Shown: piece by piece, positions 20,772 through 28,704 of the stretch | How positions within the stretch are numbered: the first letter of the stretch is position 1 | Layout: every line of letters starts with the position of its first letter | Origin: Shewanella schlegeliana | Lineage (GTDB): Bacteria > Pseudomonadota > Gammaproteobacteria > Enterobacterales > Shewanellaceae | NCBI RefSeq assembly: GCF_016765635.1 | Contig: NZ_JAESVD010000003.1 | Location: 478,162-542,161 of the forward strand | DNA: 64,000 nt | Reading direction: 5' to 3' | The notes under the pieces: model-generated | Told to the model about the DNA's origin: nothing | The model's database searches: none | The model's input: the letters and a program-made list of their open reading frames with translations, nothing else | Translations under genes and position numbers: made by a program

Positions 20772-21264
20772 GGGCTTCGACCTCCACCTGACGACTCACT
20801 CTAATACAGCTGGCATCGCTATCGCGACCAGAATCACATTGGCCTGTACTACAGGTTGCGGTACTAGTAATTAGGTACTGAGTCATATTATTTTGTGGAA
20901 AATTCGTGGTAACAGAAGAACAGGTCATCACCACGCTGCATCCATTAAAGCCAACGAGCCCTGTTTCGGTCCCTATATTCCATGTGGTTTGGGGAGGGCA
21001 ACTCCCTACACTGCCATCAACAGGAAACAAGGTCGCTAAGGCGCGATCGGCACCACTATTCGCAGTAGCAAAGGCACGGGTACCCCACACCTCAAGATTT
21101 ATCTCTTGATCGGCATCATCAAGCACGTTAATCAGTGTCGCTGCCAGTAAAAACATCACTGTGATAATAAATACACCGATCACTAAAGCACTCCCAGCTT
21201 GCTTGGAGCGAGAAGCTAGCTGATTAAGCTGGCAGTTGTGACAAAGCATTCGATTAGGGGACAT
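20764..21264 (-). CDS. mshP: MSHA biogenesis protein MshP
   Basis: A PilX-like minor component of 166 residues. One hydrophobic segment at about residues 25-45 (SALVIGVFIITVMFLLAATLI) is followed by a periplasmic domain with several cysteines. It lacks a typical prepilin GFTL motif, as expected for MshP/PilX-type proteins, which use AGSAL-like sequences. It overlaps mshO upstream by 11 bp and mshQ downstream by 8 bp, which indicates tight coupling. It probably helps to prime or tip the pilus. Confidence 0.88.
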   Translation of the reverse strand: MSPNRMLCHNCQLNQLASRSKQAGSALVIGVFIITVMFLLAATLINVLDDADQEINLEVWGTRAFATANSGADRALATLFPVDGSVGSCPPQTTWNIGTETGLVGFNGCSVVMTCSSVTTNFPQNNMTQYLITSTATCSTGQCDSGRDSDASCIRVSRQVEVEARD

Positions 21265-22141
21265 TAATCACCTGCACTTGATGATGGTATTGGAACGTCT
21301 GCCCCTGCACATCAAACAAAGGATTCAGATGTACCATGGCGTTGTTACGTAGCGTTCCAGGGGTATAGGCGATGGGACTATTTCGGCCGATAGTATTGAC
21401 CACATTCTCAGCCATCAACACACCTGTTCCCATATCGGCTGGCGATGGCTGCAGATTAGGGTGATTAAAACCATAGCCAGAATAACGTTTTAATAGACTT
21501 AACTCTGAAGTCACCTGCTCAAAGCAGTAACTCACCGCACCTTTCACACCAAAATAGCGCTGTCTTGGCGAGGCGGCATCGAAACGAACAGCGCGGCCAA
21601 AGTCGATACTAAGGTCGTTCGTCGTTGCATTAGCAGTAACGGCGTCAATACTAAACAGCTTGCCTTGCGTGCCCGTAGTTGAGGTATAAACATCGGCGGG
21701 TGATAGTGGATAAATCAGTAAAAATTGATCCTTATCTAAGCGTGCGCTGGCACTGGATTGCATCGCTGTGCCACTGCTCGCTGCCGAGGCTGGCACTATA
21801 GGCATATCTATATAAGACGCACTAGAGATGATCGGCATCATCTCGATACATTGCCAGGCACCATCACCACTATCGCGAACTCGAATGCTATTGGGTGCTG
21901 TATTACGGATCTCTCGGGTCATACGTTCGATTGCAAATCGGCTTTGACTCAATACTTGATCAACCGAGGTGGCATCGACAAAAATTCGGGTACCAAAAAT
22001 CAAAAAACCACTCACCCCAAGCACTAAAACGCCTAGGATAATGATCACTGTTACCATCTCAACTAAGGTAAAGCCGAGGCTTTTTCGCTGTTTCAGTGTG
22101 CCCAATTGCAATCGCGAAGCGGGACGTATTAACGCTTGCAT
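21254..22141 (-). CDS. mshO: MSHA minor pilin MshO
   Basis: Type IV prepilin-like protein of 295 residues. After a long leader of 23 residues comes the cleavage and methylation motif GFTLVEMVTVIIILGVLVL, with the conserved Glu at position 5 of the mature form. The C-terminal domain has the size of a PilW-like minor pilin. The ATG overlaps the stop of mshD by one base. With MshC, MshD and MshP it should form the initiation complex for MSHA assembly. Confidence 0.92.
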   Translation of the reverse strand: MQALIRPASRLQLGTLKQRKSLGFTLVEMVTVIIILGVLVLGVSGFLIFGTRIFVDATSVDQVLSQSRFAIERMTREIRNTAPNSIRVRDSGDGAWQCIEMMPIISSASYIDMPIVPASAASSGTAMQSSASARLDKDQFLLIYPLSPADVYTSTTGTQGKLFSIDAVTANATTNDLSIDFGRAVRFDAASPRQRYFGVKGAVSYCFEQVTSELSLLKRYSGYGFNHPNLQPSPADMGTGVLMAENVVNTIGRNSPIAYTPGTLRNNAMVHLNPLFDVQGQTFQYHHQVQVINVP

Positions 22142-22716
22142 TAATAGTTACTCCTGATCGCATTAAAGCTCATCACCTCGCCATTAGGCGTGGTGACATT
22201 AATAGTAATAAGCTTAGTATTTAGGCTCGGTAAGTTGTTATAGGCGACTAAAACTTCTAAGCCGTAATTAATATAGCGATCGGCATAAGTCTCGCTGCTG
22301 TTGAGCATATCGCTACCAATATTAAGCCCTGTATAGTCATCGACATCGTTATAGTCATTGCGAGTCTCGGTCACCCCCGCAACGGTGTCTGGGCCCAAAT
22401 TTGCTGGTGTGGTACAAGGTAACCCTGCAGGTAAGCCAAATGCAGGTTTTGCTGGCGCACCACAGGCGGGGACTCCACCATTCGCATTGCTGTTTTGATC
22501 GTAACGCTTACCCCAGATCTCATTCAAAATAGAGTGAGCGAGTTCTGCAGAACGAACTCGATGCAGGGTATCTGCGGCACGCTCAGCCTGAGGAAACAAC
22601 ATGGTACTCAGCAGCACGAAGGCGATACTGATCACCACCATACCCACAACTAACTCGACTAAGGTAAAGGCCTTTTGAGCTTGCCATTTTATGGCTGAGA
22701 TTCTATTGCCCATCAT
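22141..22716 (-). CDS. mshD: MSHA minor pilin MshD
   Basis: Minor pilin of 191 residues with the prepilin motif KAFTLVELVVGMVVISIAFV at about residues 15-34. The residue before the cleavage site is Ala, a tolerated variation of the usual Gly. It is PilV-like in size and position. It overlaps mshC by 14 bp and mshO by 1 bp, so mshC-D-O-P-Q is read as one translationally coupled unit. Confidence 0.92.
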   Translation of the reverse strand: MMGNRISAIKWQAQKAFTLVELVVGMVVISIAFVLLSTMLFPQAERAADTLHRVRSAELAHSILNEIWGKRYDQNSNANGGVPACGAPAKPAFGLPAGLPCTTPANLGPDTVAGVTETRNDYNDVDDYTGLNIGSDMLNSSETYADRYINYGLEVLVAYNNLPSLNTKLITINVTTPNGEVMSFNAIRSNY

Positions 22717-23179
22717 GGATATAACCTTCAGATTCTATCGCAAGGAAGAGTGTCTCATCGGCAATAACACTAATGCAGTTACCACTGCAACGTGCGCCAT
22801 CCACAATAGGGACACCTTGGGCATTAAATTGGATATTAAATGTGCTTGCACCACTACTCAGCAAAGCGAGACTCGCTCCACCTTGAAACGCTTGCGGTGC
22901 ATCGGTGCGCACTGGCGTGCCAGAGCAAGCACCTTGGTAACGAGAGACTTGATATTGACTGTCGGTAACGGACAAACGGTAACAGCGGTCTTGATTGTTC
23001 ATCGCCATCATCTGCACTTTACGCAGCTCACTGATAAATTCATCACGCAGGGTAAAAGCACTGTAACTTGATGAGGTCAGCAGGCGAGGGATAACCACCA
23101 CAGCGAGAATGGCAATAAGGATTATCGTGGTCACTAGCTCCACTAATGTAAAGCCTGCGTGTCGCTGCGCTCTATGCAT
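22703..23179 (-). CDS. mshC: MSHA minor pilin MshC
   Basis: GspH/FimT-like minor pilin of 158 residues. The prepilin motif HAGFTLVELVTTIILIAILA is at residues 8-27. Paired cysteines in the C-terminal domain (CSGNC) are likely to form a disulfide. The ATG is supported by AGGA seven bases upstream. It is the first gene after a terminator and a 260-bp gap, so the minor-pilin block mshCDOPQ probably has its own promoter. Confidence 0.92.
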   Translation of the reverse strand: MHRAQRHAGFTLVELVTTIILIAILAVVVIPRLLTSSSYSAFTLRDEFISELRKVQMMAMNNQDRCYRLSVTDSQYQVSRYQGACSGTPVRTDAPQAFQGGASLALLSSGASTFNIQFNAQGVPIVDGARCSGNCISVIADETLFLAIESEGYIHDGQ

Positions 23180-23240
23180 TGCTCGTCCTGATTGATATAT
23201 GCAGTTGTACGTTGTATTGATTGTCGTCTACTTTCGCTAC

Positions 23241-23300
23241 TAGCACTAGATTCTAGGGCGCTGCGCTGCAGCGGCTAGAGCGGGCTTCGCCCTGCTATAA
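23241..23300. repeat. Palindromic, REP-like element between the pilin genes and mshC
   Basis: Two adjacent hairpins can be seen: CGCTGC-GCT-GCAGCG (23259-23273) and AGCGGGC-TTC-GCCCTGCT with one bulged base (23279-23296), flanked by repeated CTAG words. This GC-rich block stands out from the AT-rich intergenic sequence. It resembles repetitive extragenic palindromes that are scattered in gammaproteobacterial genomes. It may stabilise or end transcripts between mshA and mshC. Confidence 0.5.
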
Positions 23301-23411
23301 AAGATACAACTGCAAACTGGTGTCGATTCCGGCTTTTCGCCATCTTAAAGCTGATTTTCCAACAGTTTATTAATTATGGCAAATAAAGCCACAATAAACG
23401 GTCTAGATACA

Positions 23412-23438
23412 AAAAAGGCCTGCGAGGCAGGCCTTTTT
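23412..23438 (-). terminator. Intrinsic terminator after the second mshA-type pilin gene
   Basis: Twelve-base arms AAAAAGGCCTGC and GCAGGCCTTTTT enclose a three-base loop, 15 bases after the pilin stop codon. It can act in both directions and should end the abundant major-pilin transcript before mshC. Confidence 0.9.
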
Positions 23439-23452
23439 CACAGCTGTCTAAA

Positions 23453-23941
23453 TTAACAACCTGTATCTTTTACTTCGTATTTCGGAGAAATACTTGAACT
23501 TTGCGCTGGCGTGTATTCAAAATGACAATCCACTACAGGGCTTACTGAAGCATCATATGGAGAACCAGCCTGATAAATAACTGTTGGTTTGGTTTGATCT
23601 GCACCAACAACAAACGTCCAATCATCTTCACTAATATCTAAAGCGTCTAAGATTGACTGTTTATCATTCTGTAAATAGCCATAAGCCGTTTTCACTGTAT
23701 CCGCAGGTGCTGCGCCAATCTGTACAGTTGTATCACCTAACTTCTCTTTACCTGCAATAGCCGCCTTAGAAAAAACCAAAGAGTTAGCCCCTTGCATTGA
23801 GCCTTTTAAACCTTGAAGGGTCGATGCACGCGCATCGCTCTGTAGGTTGATAAACTTAGGCGCTGCTGTGACAGCCAAGATACCTAGGATAATAATCACA
23901 ACCACTAATTCGATTAGAGTAAAACCATTTTGCTTTTGCAT
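23453..23941 (-). CDS. Second MSHA major pilin-type subunit (MshA paralogue)
   Basis: Type IVa prepilin of 162 residues. The leader MQKQNG is cleaved before FTLIELVVVIIILGILAV, and the first 40 residues are identical to the upstream mshA product. The C-terminal domains differ strongly, except for the final disulfide region (cysteine near residue 140 and DTGC at the end). It lies 14 bp after mshA and is followed at once by a strong terminator. It arose by tandem duplication and could be an alternative or mixed-in subunit. Which of the two is the main fibre protein cannot be told from sequence. Confidence 0.9.
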   Translation of the reverse strand: MQKQNGFTLIELVVVIIILGILAVTAAPKFINLQSDARASTLQGLKGSMQGANSLVFSKAAIAGKEKLGDTTVQIGAAPADTVKTAYGYLQNDKQSILDALDISEDDWTFVVGADQTKPTVIYQAGSPYDASVSPVVDCHFEYTPAQSSSISPKYEVKDTGC

Positions 23942-23954
23942 TTAAAGAGTCCTA

Positions 23955-24464
23955 TTAACAGCCGGTATCAACAATTGTATATGTTGGAACATTCGATGCG
24001 TCTGCTTGCTCATAAGTCACCTGACAAGTATTGCTGTCATTTGGAGCACCTACCTGATGAATAATTGCAGAAGTACCAGATTCCTCAATGATCCAGTCTG
24101 CAGCTGCTTTTTCAGCGTCAGTTGCTGTAGAAAGCGCAAAGTTTACATCCATTGCTTTTGAAAAATCTGCTTCTTTAGCAATCAAGTAACCATAAATTGT
24201 CTTAACGTTAATAGGGGCTGCATCTGTACCGATATTTACATCAGTGCCTGCAGCAGCACTAGCTCGCTCGTCACCAGCTAAAGCTGCCTTAGCGAATACT
24301 AGGCCGTTAGCACCTTGAATCGCGCCTTTAACACCTTGCAGTGCTGATGCACGAGCGTCGCTCTGTAGGTTGATAAACTTAGGTGCAGCAGTTACTGCCA
24401 AAATACCTAGAATAATAATAACAACCACTAATTCGATTAGGGTAAAACCATTTTGCTTTTGCAT
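23955..24464 (-). CDS. mshA: MSHA major pilin MshA
   Basis: Major subunit of the mannose-sensitive haemagglutinin type IV pilus, used for surface attachment and biofilm start. I chose the ATG at 24464, where GAGG lies eight bases upstream, giving a leader MQKQNG as in the paralogue. A longer start at 24482 would add six residues. The mature chain starts FTLIELVVVIIILG with Glu5, has a long hydrophobic helix, and ends with a disulfide-type loop (CQVTYEQ ... DTGC). The 95-bp gap to mshB upstream can hold its own promoter. Confidence 0.93.
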   Translation of the reverse strand: MQKQNGFTLIELVVVIIILGILAVTAAPKFINLQSDARASALQGVKGAIQGANGLVFAKAALAGDERASAAAGTDVNIGTDAAPINVKTIYGYLIAKEADFSKAMDVNFALSTATDAEKAAADWIIEESGTSAIIHQVGAPNDSNTCQVTYEQADASNVPTYTIVDTGC

Positions 24465-24559
24465 AAAAATATCCTCAATCACATAACAAGCACGGCGAAC
24501 GGTTAAAACCTGTCATCCGCAAACTATTAATTTTTTACTACTAACTAACAACCACTTGC

Positions 24560-25168
24560 TTAGTCAATAAAACTCGCAACTTGACCAGAACCTGGGTTGT
24601 AGGTCACCCCTTTACCCGCTAGGTTGCTTAGGTCGGCTAGATCTTCCGTAGGCTTACCGGTTTGTGGATCTAACACCAGTGATGAAGCTAGGTAATACAA
24701 ACAAACATCAAGACCGCTAACAAGCTCGCCATCTATGGTATTTGAACTGCCACCCGCTCCTTCTGCCACACTCACTACATATCTTGCTTTACGCGCATCT
24801 TCTCCTGAAATTACGCTTCGCGGTGCATTTTGTAAAACAAGCTCAAACACTTCTTGGCACGTACCTACAGTCATGCCTTTTGCATCGGTATTGCTCGAAC
24901 CCGTTGGATAACCAAAGCGAGGATCGAGTGACACCGTAGTGCCGTCTAATAGCACGGTATTATTGCGGCGACCGTCAACTTCCCACTGTGAGCGCACAAA
25001 GCTCACTGCAGTGCTTAAGCCACCCGCAACACCGTCTACACTGGCATCTTCAGCATCATCAGTTACGTTTAAAAACCGTGGAATAGCCGTTGCTGCCAAT
25101 AAACCTAAGATCACGATAACGATGACTAATTCAATAAGGGAGAAGCCCTTCTGATACTGTTGTTTCAT
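24560..25168 (-). CDS. mshB: MSHA pilin-like protein MshB
   Basis: Prepilin-like protein of 202 residues with the motif KGFSLIELVIVIVILGLLAATAIPRF at about residues 7-32. It is longer than the MshA-type subunits and has two cysteines in its C-terminal part. In MSHA loci mshB lies directly upstream of mshA and is a minor or accessory pilin. It is separated by 69 bp from mshF. Confidence 0.92.
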   Translation of the reverse strand: MKQQYQKGFSLIELVIVIVILGLLAATAIPRFLNVTDDAEDASVDGVAGGLSTAVSFVRSQWEVDGRRNNTVLLDGTTVSLDPRFGYPTGSSNTDAKGMTVGTCQEVFELVLQNAPRSVISGEDARKARYVVSVAEGAGGSSNTIDGELVSGLDVCLYYLASSLVLDPQTGKPTEDLADLSNLAGKGVTYNPGSGQVASFID

Positions 25169-25237
25169 TTTACCCCCAGTGTTGTATGCGGCTATTCTAG
25201 CAGTTTGTTAAAATTAGAAAACAGATAATTTCACTCT

Positions 25238-25729
25238 TTAGTCACCTTGTGTCAAAAAAATGACCCGCCCAGAGGTGGTTTGATAGCTAATACTTTCACC
25301 TGACTCGCCAATATATCGGCAAACATCTGTTCTCGGATTGAATCGTGTTTCAATTTGTTGTGCATAACCAGCACCCAACAATTCAACCAATAATTGTCGA
25401 CAGCCAGCAACACTTGTCTCATCCGGCACAGGCCAGCCACCCGCAGCCATACGCACTTGCCCCGTAGATGAGGCGTGCTCAGGATTATCTGAATACCAAT
25501 CGAGTATCAAGATTTCTGGCTTACTGCGCATCAACCATTGAGAGCGAGCAACCCCCAGTACATTGAGTAAACGTGTATGCTCAGCTTGCATACTGGGCTG
25601 GCTCAGCTGCTTAATACTGCCAAAGTAACTAAAAGCTAAGTAAAACAATACAATTAACAAAATAATTAAGGCAATAATCTTGCCATAAACGCTAATCAAC
25701 TCTGCATCGGCTTTTTGTTGATTAAGCAC
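25238..25729 (-). CDS. mshF: MSHA biogenesis protein MshF
   Basis: A 163-residue protein with one N-terminal membrane segment (about residues 15-37, ALIILLIVLFYLAFSYF) and a small periplasmic domain with two cysteines. It starts with GTG. Its place between mshG and mshB identifies it as MshF, whose precise role in assembly is not established. It is probably an accessory platform component. Confidence 0.85.
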   Translation of the reverse strand: MLNQQKADAELISVYGKIIALIILLIVLFYLAFSYFGSIKQLSQPSMQAEHTRLLNVLGVARSQWLMRSKPEILILDWYSDNPEHASSTGQVRMAAGGWPVPDETSVAGCRQLLVELLGAGYAQQIETRFNPRTDVCRYIGESGESISYQTTSGRVIFLTQGD

Positions 25730-25747
25730 AGCCTTGTTCTCGCATCA

Positions 25748-26968
25748 TCAGTTGCCGCCCTTAACCACATTAAGCATATCCCACATCGGCAGGTAGATAC
25801 CCAGTGCTAGGACTAACACGATACAGGCAACAAAGCCGATCAAAATAGGCTCCAGCTTAGCGGTTAAATTCTTAAGATCGTAGTCGACCTCACCTTCGTA
25901 GAAGTCGGCGGCATCATTAAGTAACTGATCAATCTGCCCTGTTTCTTCACCGACGGCAACCATCTGTAGCACGAGCGGGGTAAACAGTTGACAGTTATTC
26001 GACACCCTTAGCATCGACTCGCCCGACTCGATACCCCGGCGCATGCCCACAATACGGTCATGCATATAGGCGTTATCGACCGCATCAGCAACGAGACTGA
26101 GCGCCTGAGTCATAGGTACGCCCGCACTGAGCATCATAGAGAAACTGCGACAATAACGAGACAGGGTCGAACGCTCGATAATGCTGCCTACAGCAGGAAT
26201 ATTCAGCTTCCACTTGTCCCACTGTTTCTCACCTTTTTCAGTGCTGTGCCAATATCGAATCCCCACAAACCCGGCCACCAGCACCACGATCATCGCTGGC
26301 CAGTAATTAACAAACAGATTAGAAGTATTAATTAACAGTTTAGTCGCCCACGGCAGATCGGCACCAAATCGTGAAAACATCTCTGCAAACTTAGGGATCA
26401 CCATGATGTTGAGGATCACCATGGCAATTGCGATCGCGATCAATACAAAGATCGGATAACGCATCGCGGCTTTAATGCGCCTACGGGTTTCCTGTTCGCG
26501 CTCGATATAACCCGCCAGCTGAATAAAAGCGTCTTCCAGTTTGCCCGTGTTCTCGCCCACATGAACCATAGAAACAAACAACGCATCGAATACATCCGGA
26601 TGTTGATTCATTGCTGATGATAGAGGGCGACCTGAAGTTAACTGCTCTGAAATATCATCTAGCGCCTCTTTCATCCGCACCGAATGTGTTGTTTCAGAAA
26701 GACCTGCGATCGCGCGCAGTATCGGGATCCCTGAGCGCGTCAAAGAATACATCTGCCGAGTAAAGATCTGCAGTTCGTCTAATGCAACCTTGCCTTTAAA
26801 CAAAGCCTTAAAGCTAAATTCTTTAACTTCTTTTGCTATAGTCAACTCTAGCGGGATCACCCCGCGAGACATCAGCTGATCGGCCGCGGCACTTTCAGAG
26901 CTAGCATCCAGTAGCCCTTTAACTTGCTCACCTTGTGCGCTGCGGCCGCGATACTGATATGTTGGCAT
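25748..26968 (-). CDS. mshG: MSHA inner membrane platform protein MshG (PilC/GspF family)
   Basis: Polytopic platform protein of 406 residues that couples the ATPase MshE to pilin extraction. It has two tandem T2SF domains (about residues 70-195 and 270-395), each with the GxPLSSAMxxxP or GxSMLRVS type motif, and three hydrophobic segments near 170-195, 220-240 and 375-400. It lies 2 bp after mshE and 18 bp before mshF. Confidence 0.95.
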   Translation of the reverse strand: MPTYQYRGRSAQGEQVKGLLDASSESAAADQLMSRGVIPLELTIAKEVKEFSFKALFKGKVALDELQIFTRQMYSLTRSGIPILRAIAGLSETTHSVRMKEALDDISEQLTSGRPLSSAMNQHPDVFDALFVSMVHVGENTGKLEDAFIQLAGYIEREQETRRRIKAAMRYPIFVLIAIAIAMVILNIMVIPKFAEMFSRFGADLPWATKLLINTSNLFVNYWPAMIVVLVAGFVGIRYWHSTEKGEKQWDKWKLNIPAVGSIIERSTLSRYCRSFSMMLSAGVPMTQALSLVADAVDNAYMHDRIVGMRRGIESGESMLRVSNNCQLFTPLVLQMVAVGEETGQIDQLLNDAADFYEGEVDYDLKNLTAKLEPILIGFVACIVLVLALGIYLPMWDMLNVVKGGN

Positions 26969-26970
26969 GA

Positions 26971-28704
26971 TTAAGCCTCACCCTGTTCTAACTCGGTGTC
27001 ACTGACATCTTCGACTAACTTGGCAACCTCTTCGATAGTGGTCATCCCCTGCGCCAAGTACTTTAATGCGGACTCGGCTAGCGGAGTAAAGTTAGGGCTC
27101 TGATAAGCGGCGCGGGTAAAGTCCTGAGGGTTACCGCTGCGCATCGCTTCAATCATAAGCTCATCAAGCTCTAAGATCTCGAACACACCGATACGGCCAC
27201 GATAGCCACTACCGTTACAGCTTTGACAGCCTGCCCCGACCCTAAATGTAGCTTTGGAGTAGTCCATTTGACTCACACTCGATAGCCAGACTTTATCCTG
27301 TGCGGTGAGATGATAATCCATTGCACAATTTTGGCAGACTCGGCGCACTAGTCGCTGGGCGATAATCACTCTTAGCGCACTAGCAACAAGATAACTCGCC
27401 GCTCCCATATCCAGCAGACGCAGCGCACTGGTTACCGCATCGTTGGTATGCAGAGTCGATAGTACAAAGTGACCCGTTAACGCGCCTCGAAGACCAATTT
27501 CAACCGTCTCTTGATCTCGCATCTCACCCACCATGATAATATCCGGGTCTTGACGCAAAGTGGTTCTTAACACGTTAGAAAAATCGAGGCCGATCTTATG
27601 GTTCACTTGAACCTGATTAATTCTAGGTAACTGGTATTCAACAGGATCTTCAACTGTGATGATCTTGCGATCGGCGGTATTAAGCTCACTGAGCACACCG
27701 TACAGCGTGGTCGTTTTACCGCTACCCGTTGGCCCAGTCACCAACAACATACCATGAGGACGTTTGATCTGACGACGCACTCTTGCCAGCATCTCTGGCG
27801 GCATGCCCGTTTCATTCAAGGTCAACAGGCCTGCGGATTGATCAAGCAGACGCATTACCACCGACTCACCATGGTAGATAGGCATGGTCGACATACGTAC
27901 ATCAATCTTATGCCCCTTGATCTCCATATGAAATCGACCATCTTGAGGCAGACGTTTCTCTGAAATATCTAAGCCCGCCATTAGCTTGAGACGCAACACC
28001 AAGGCTGCGGCAATGCTCACTTCTGGCAAGATGTTTTCATGTAACTGACCATCGATACGCTGACGAATACGCAGTGACTTTTCACCAGGCTCGATATGGA
28101 TATCCGAGGCGCGCATCTGCACCGCATCTTCGAAAATAGACTGCAATAACTTAACCACTGTGGTTTCGTTATCGCTGTCGGCTTCGGTCAGACTACCTAG
28201 ATCGAATATATCATCTGCGGCATATTCCTCTTCGAGTCTGCCAGCGATCTGCGCTATCTCGTCGGTACGTCGATAGAGGTTATCGAAAGCATCTAATAGC
28301 TGCTGCTCGGTTACTACCGCGATAGAGATACTCTTTGGTGCTAGCTGTAGCTCAAGGTGATCCATCGCCTGCAGATCGGCAGGATCGCTCATCGCCACAA
28401 GCACACTATCACCGTTATCTTCTACGACTAAAGCGCGATATCGACGAGCCTGCACCTCTGGTAATAGGCCAATCACATTGGCCGCAATGGCGCGCTTACT
28501 GATATCGAGAAAAGGAATATGCAGCTGATGCGACAAAAACTGCAGTAGTTGCTGCTCTGTGATACATGACAAGTCTATCAGTGTACGGCCCAGCTTCTTT
28601 CCCGTATTACGCTGTTCGGCTAATGCTTGCTGCAACTGCTCTTCGGTGATGATGTGCTCCTGAACCAGCAGATCACCTAATCGCATTTTTAATTTGGGTT
28701 TCAC
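26971..28704 (-). CDS. mshE: MSHA assembly ATPase MshE with c-di-GMP-binding MshEN domain
   Basis: PilB/GspE-type extension motor of 577 residues. The N-terminus carries two MshEN motifs (RLGDLL...LxxALAEQ at about 8-31 and KLGRTL...LLQFLSHQ at about 37-60), the fold that binds c-di-GMP in Vibrio cholerae MshE. The Walker A GPTGSGKTT lies near residue 328, followed by Asp-box and His-box motifs. A tetracysteine zinc motif (CQNC ... CQSC) lies near 465-500. The GTG start shares one base with the mshN stop. c-di-GMP control of pilus extension is inferred from these motifs. Confidence 0.96.
   Translation of the reverse strand: MKPKLKMRLGDLLVQEHIITEEQLQQALAEQRNTGKKLGRTLIDLSCITEQQLLQFLSHQLHIPFLDISKRAIAANVIGLLPEVQARRYRALVVEDNGDSVLVAMSDPADLQAMDHLELQLAPKSISIAVVTEQQLLDAFDNLYRRTDEIAQIAGRLEEEYAADDIFDLGSLTEADSDNETTVVKLLQSIFEDAVQMRASDIHIEPGEKSLRIRQRIDGQLHENILPEVSIAAALVLRLKLMAGLDISEKRLPQDGRFHMEIKGHKIDVRMSTMPIYHGESVVMRLLDQSAGLLTLNETGMPPEMLARVRRQIKRPHGMLLVTGPTGSGKTTTLYGVLSELNTADRKIITVEDPVEYQLPRINQVQVNHKIGLDFSNVLRTTLRQDPDIIMVGEMRDQETVEIGLRGALTGHFVLSTLHTNDAVTSALRLLDMGAASYLVASALRVIIAQRLVRRVCQNCAMDYHLTAQDKVWLSSVSQMDYSKATFRVGAGCQSCNGSGYRGRIGVFEILELDELMIEAMRSGNPQDFTRAAYQSPNFTPLAESALKYLAQGMTTIEEVAKLVEDVSDTELEQGEA

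Noticed and set aside
16350..25168. Recent genomic island carrying the pilus genes
   Set aside because: No integrase, tRNA border, direct repeats or visible compositional break. The locus is in its usual place between csrD and mreB.
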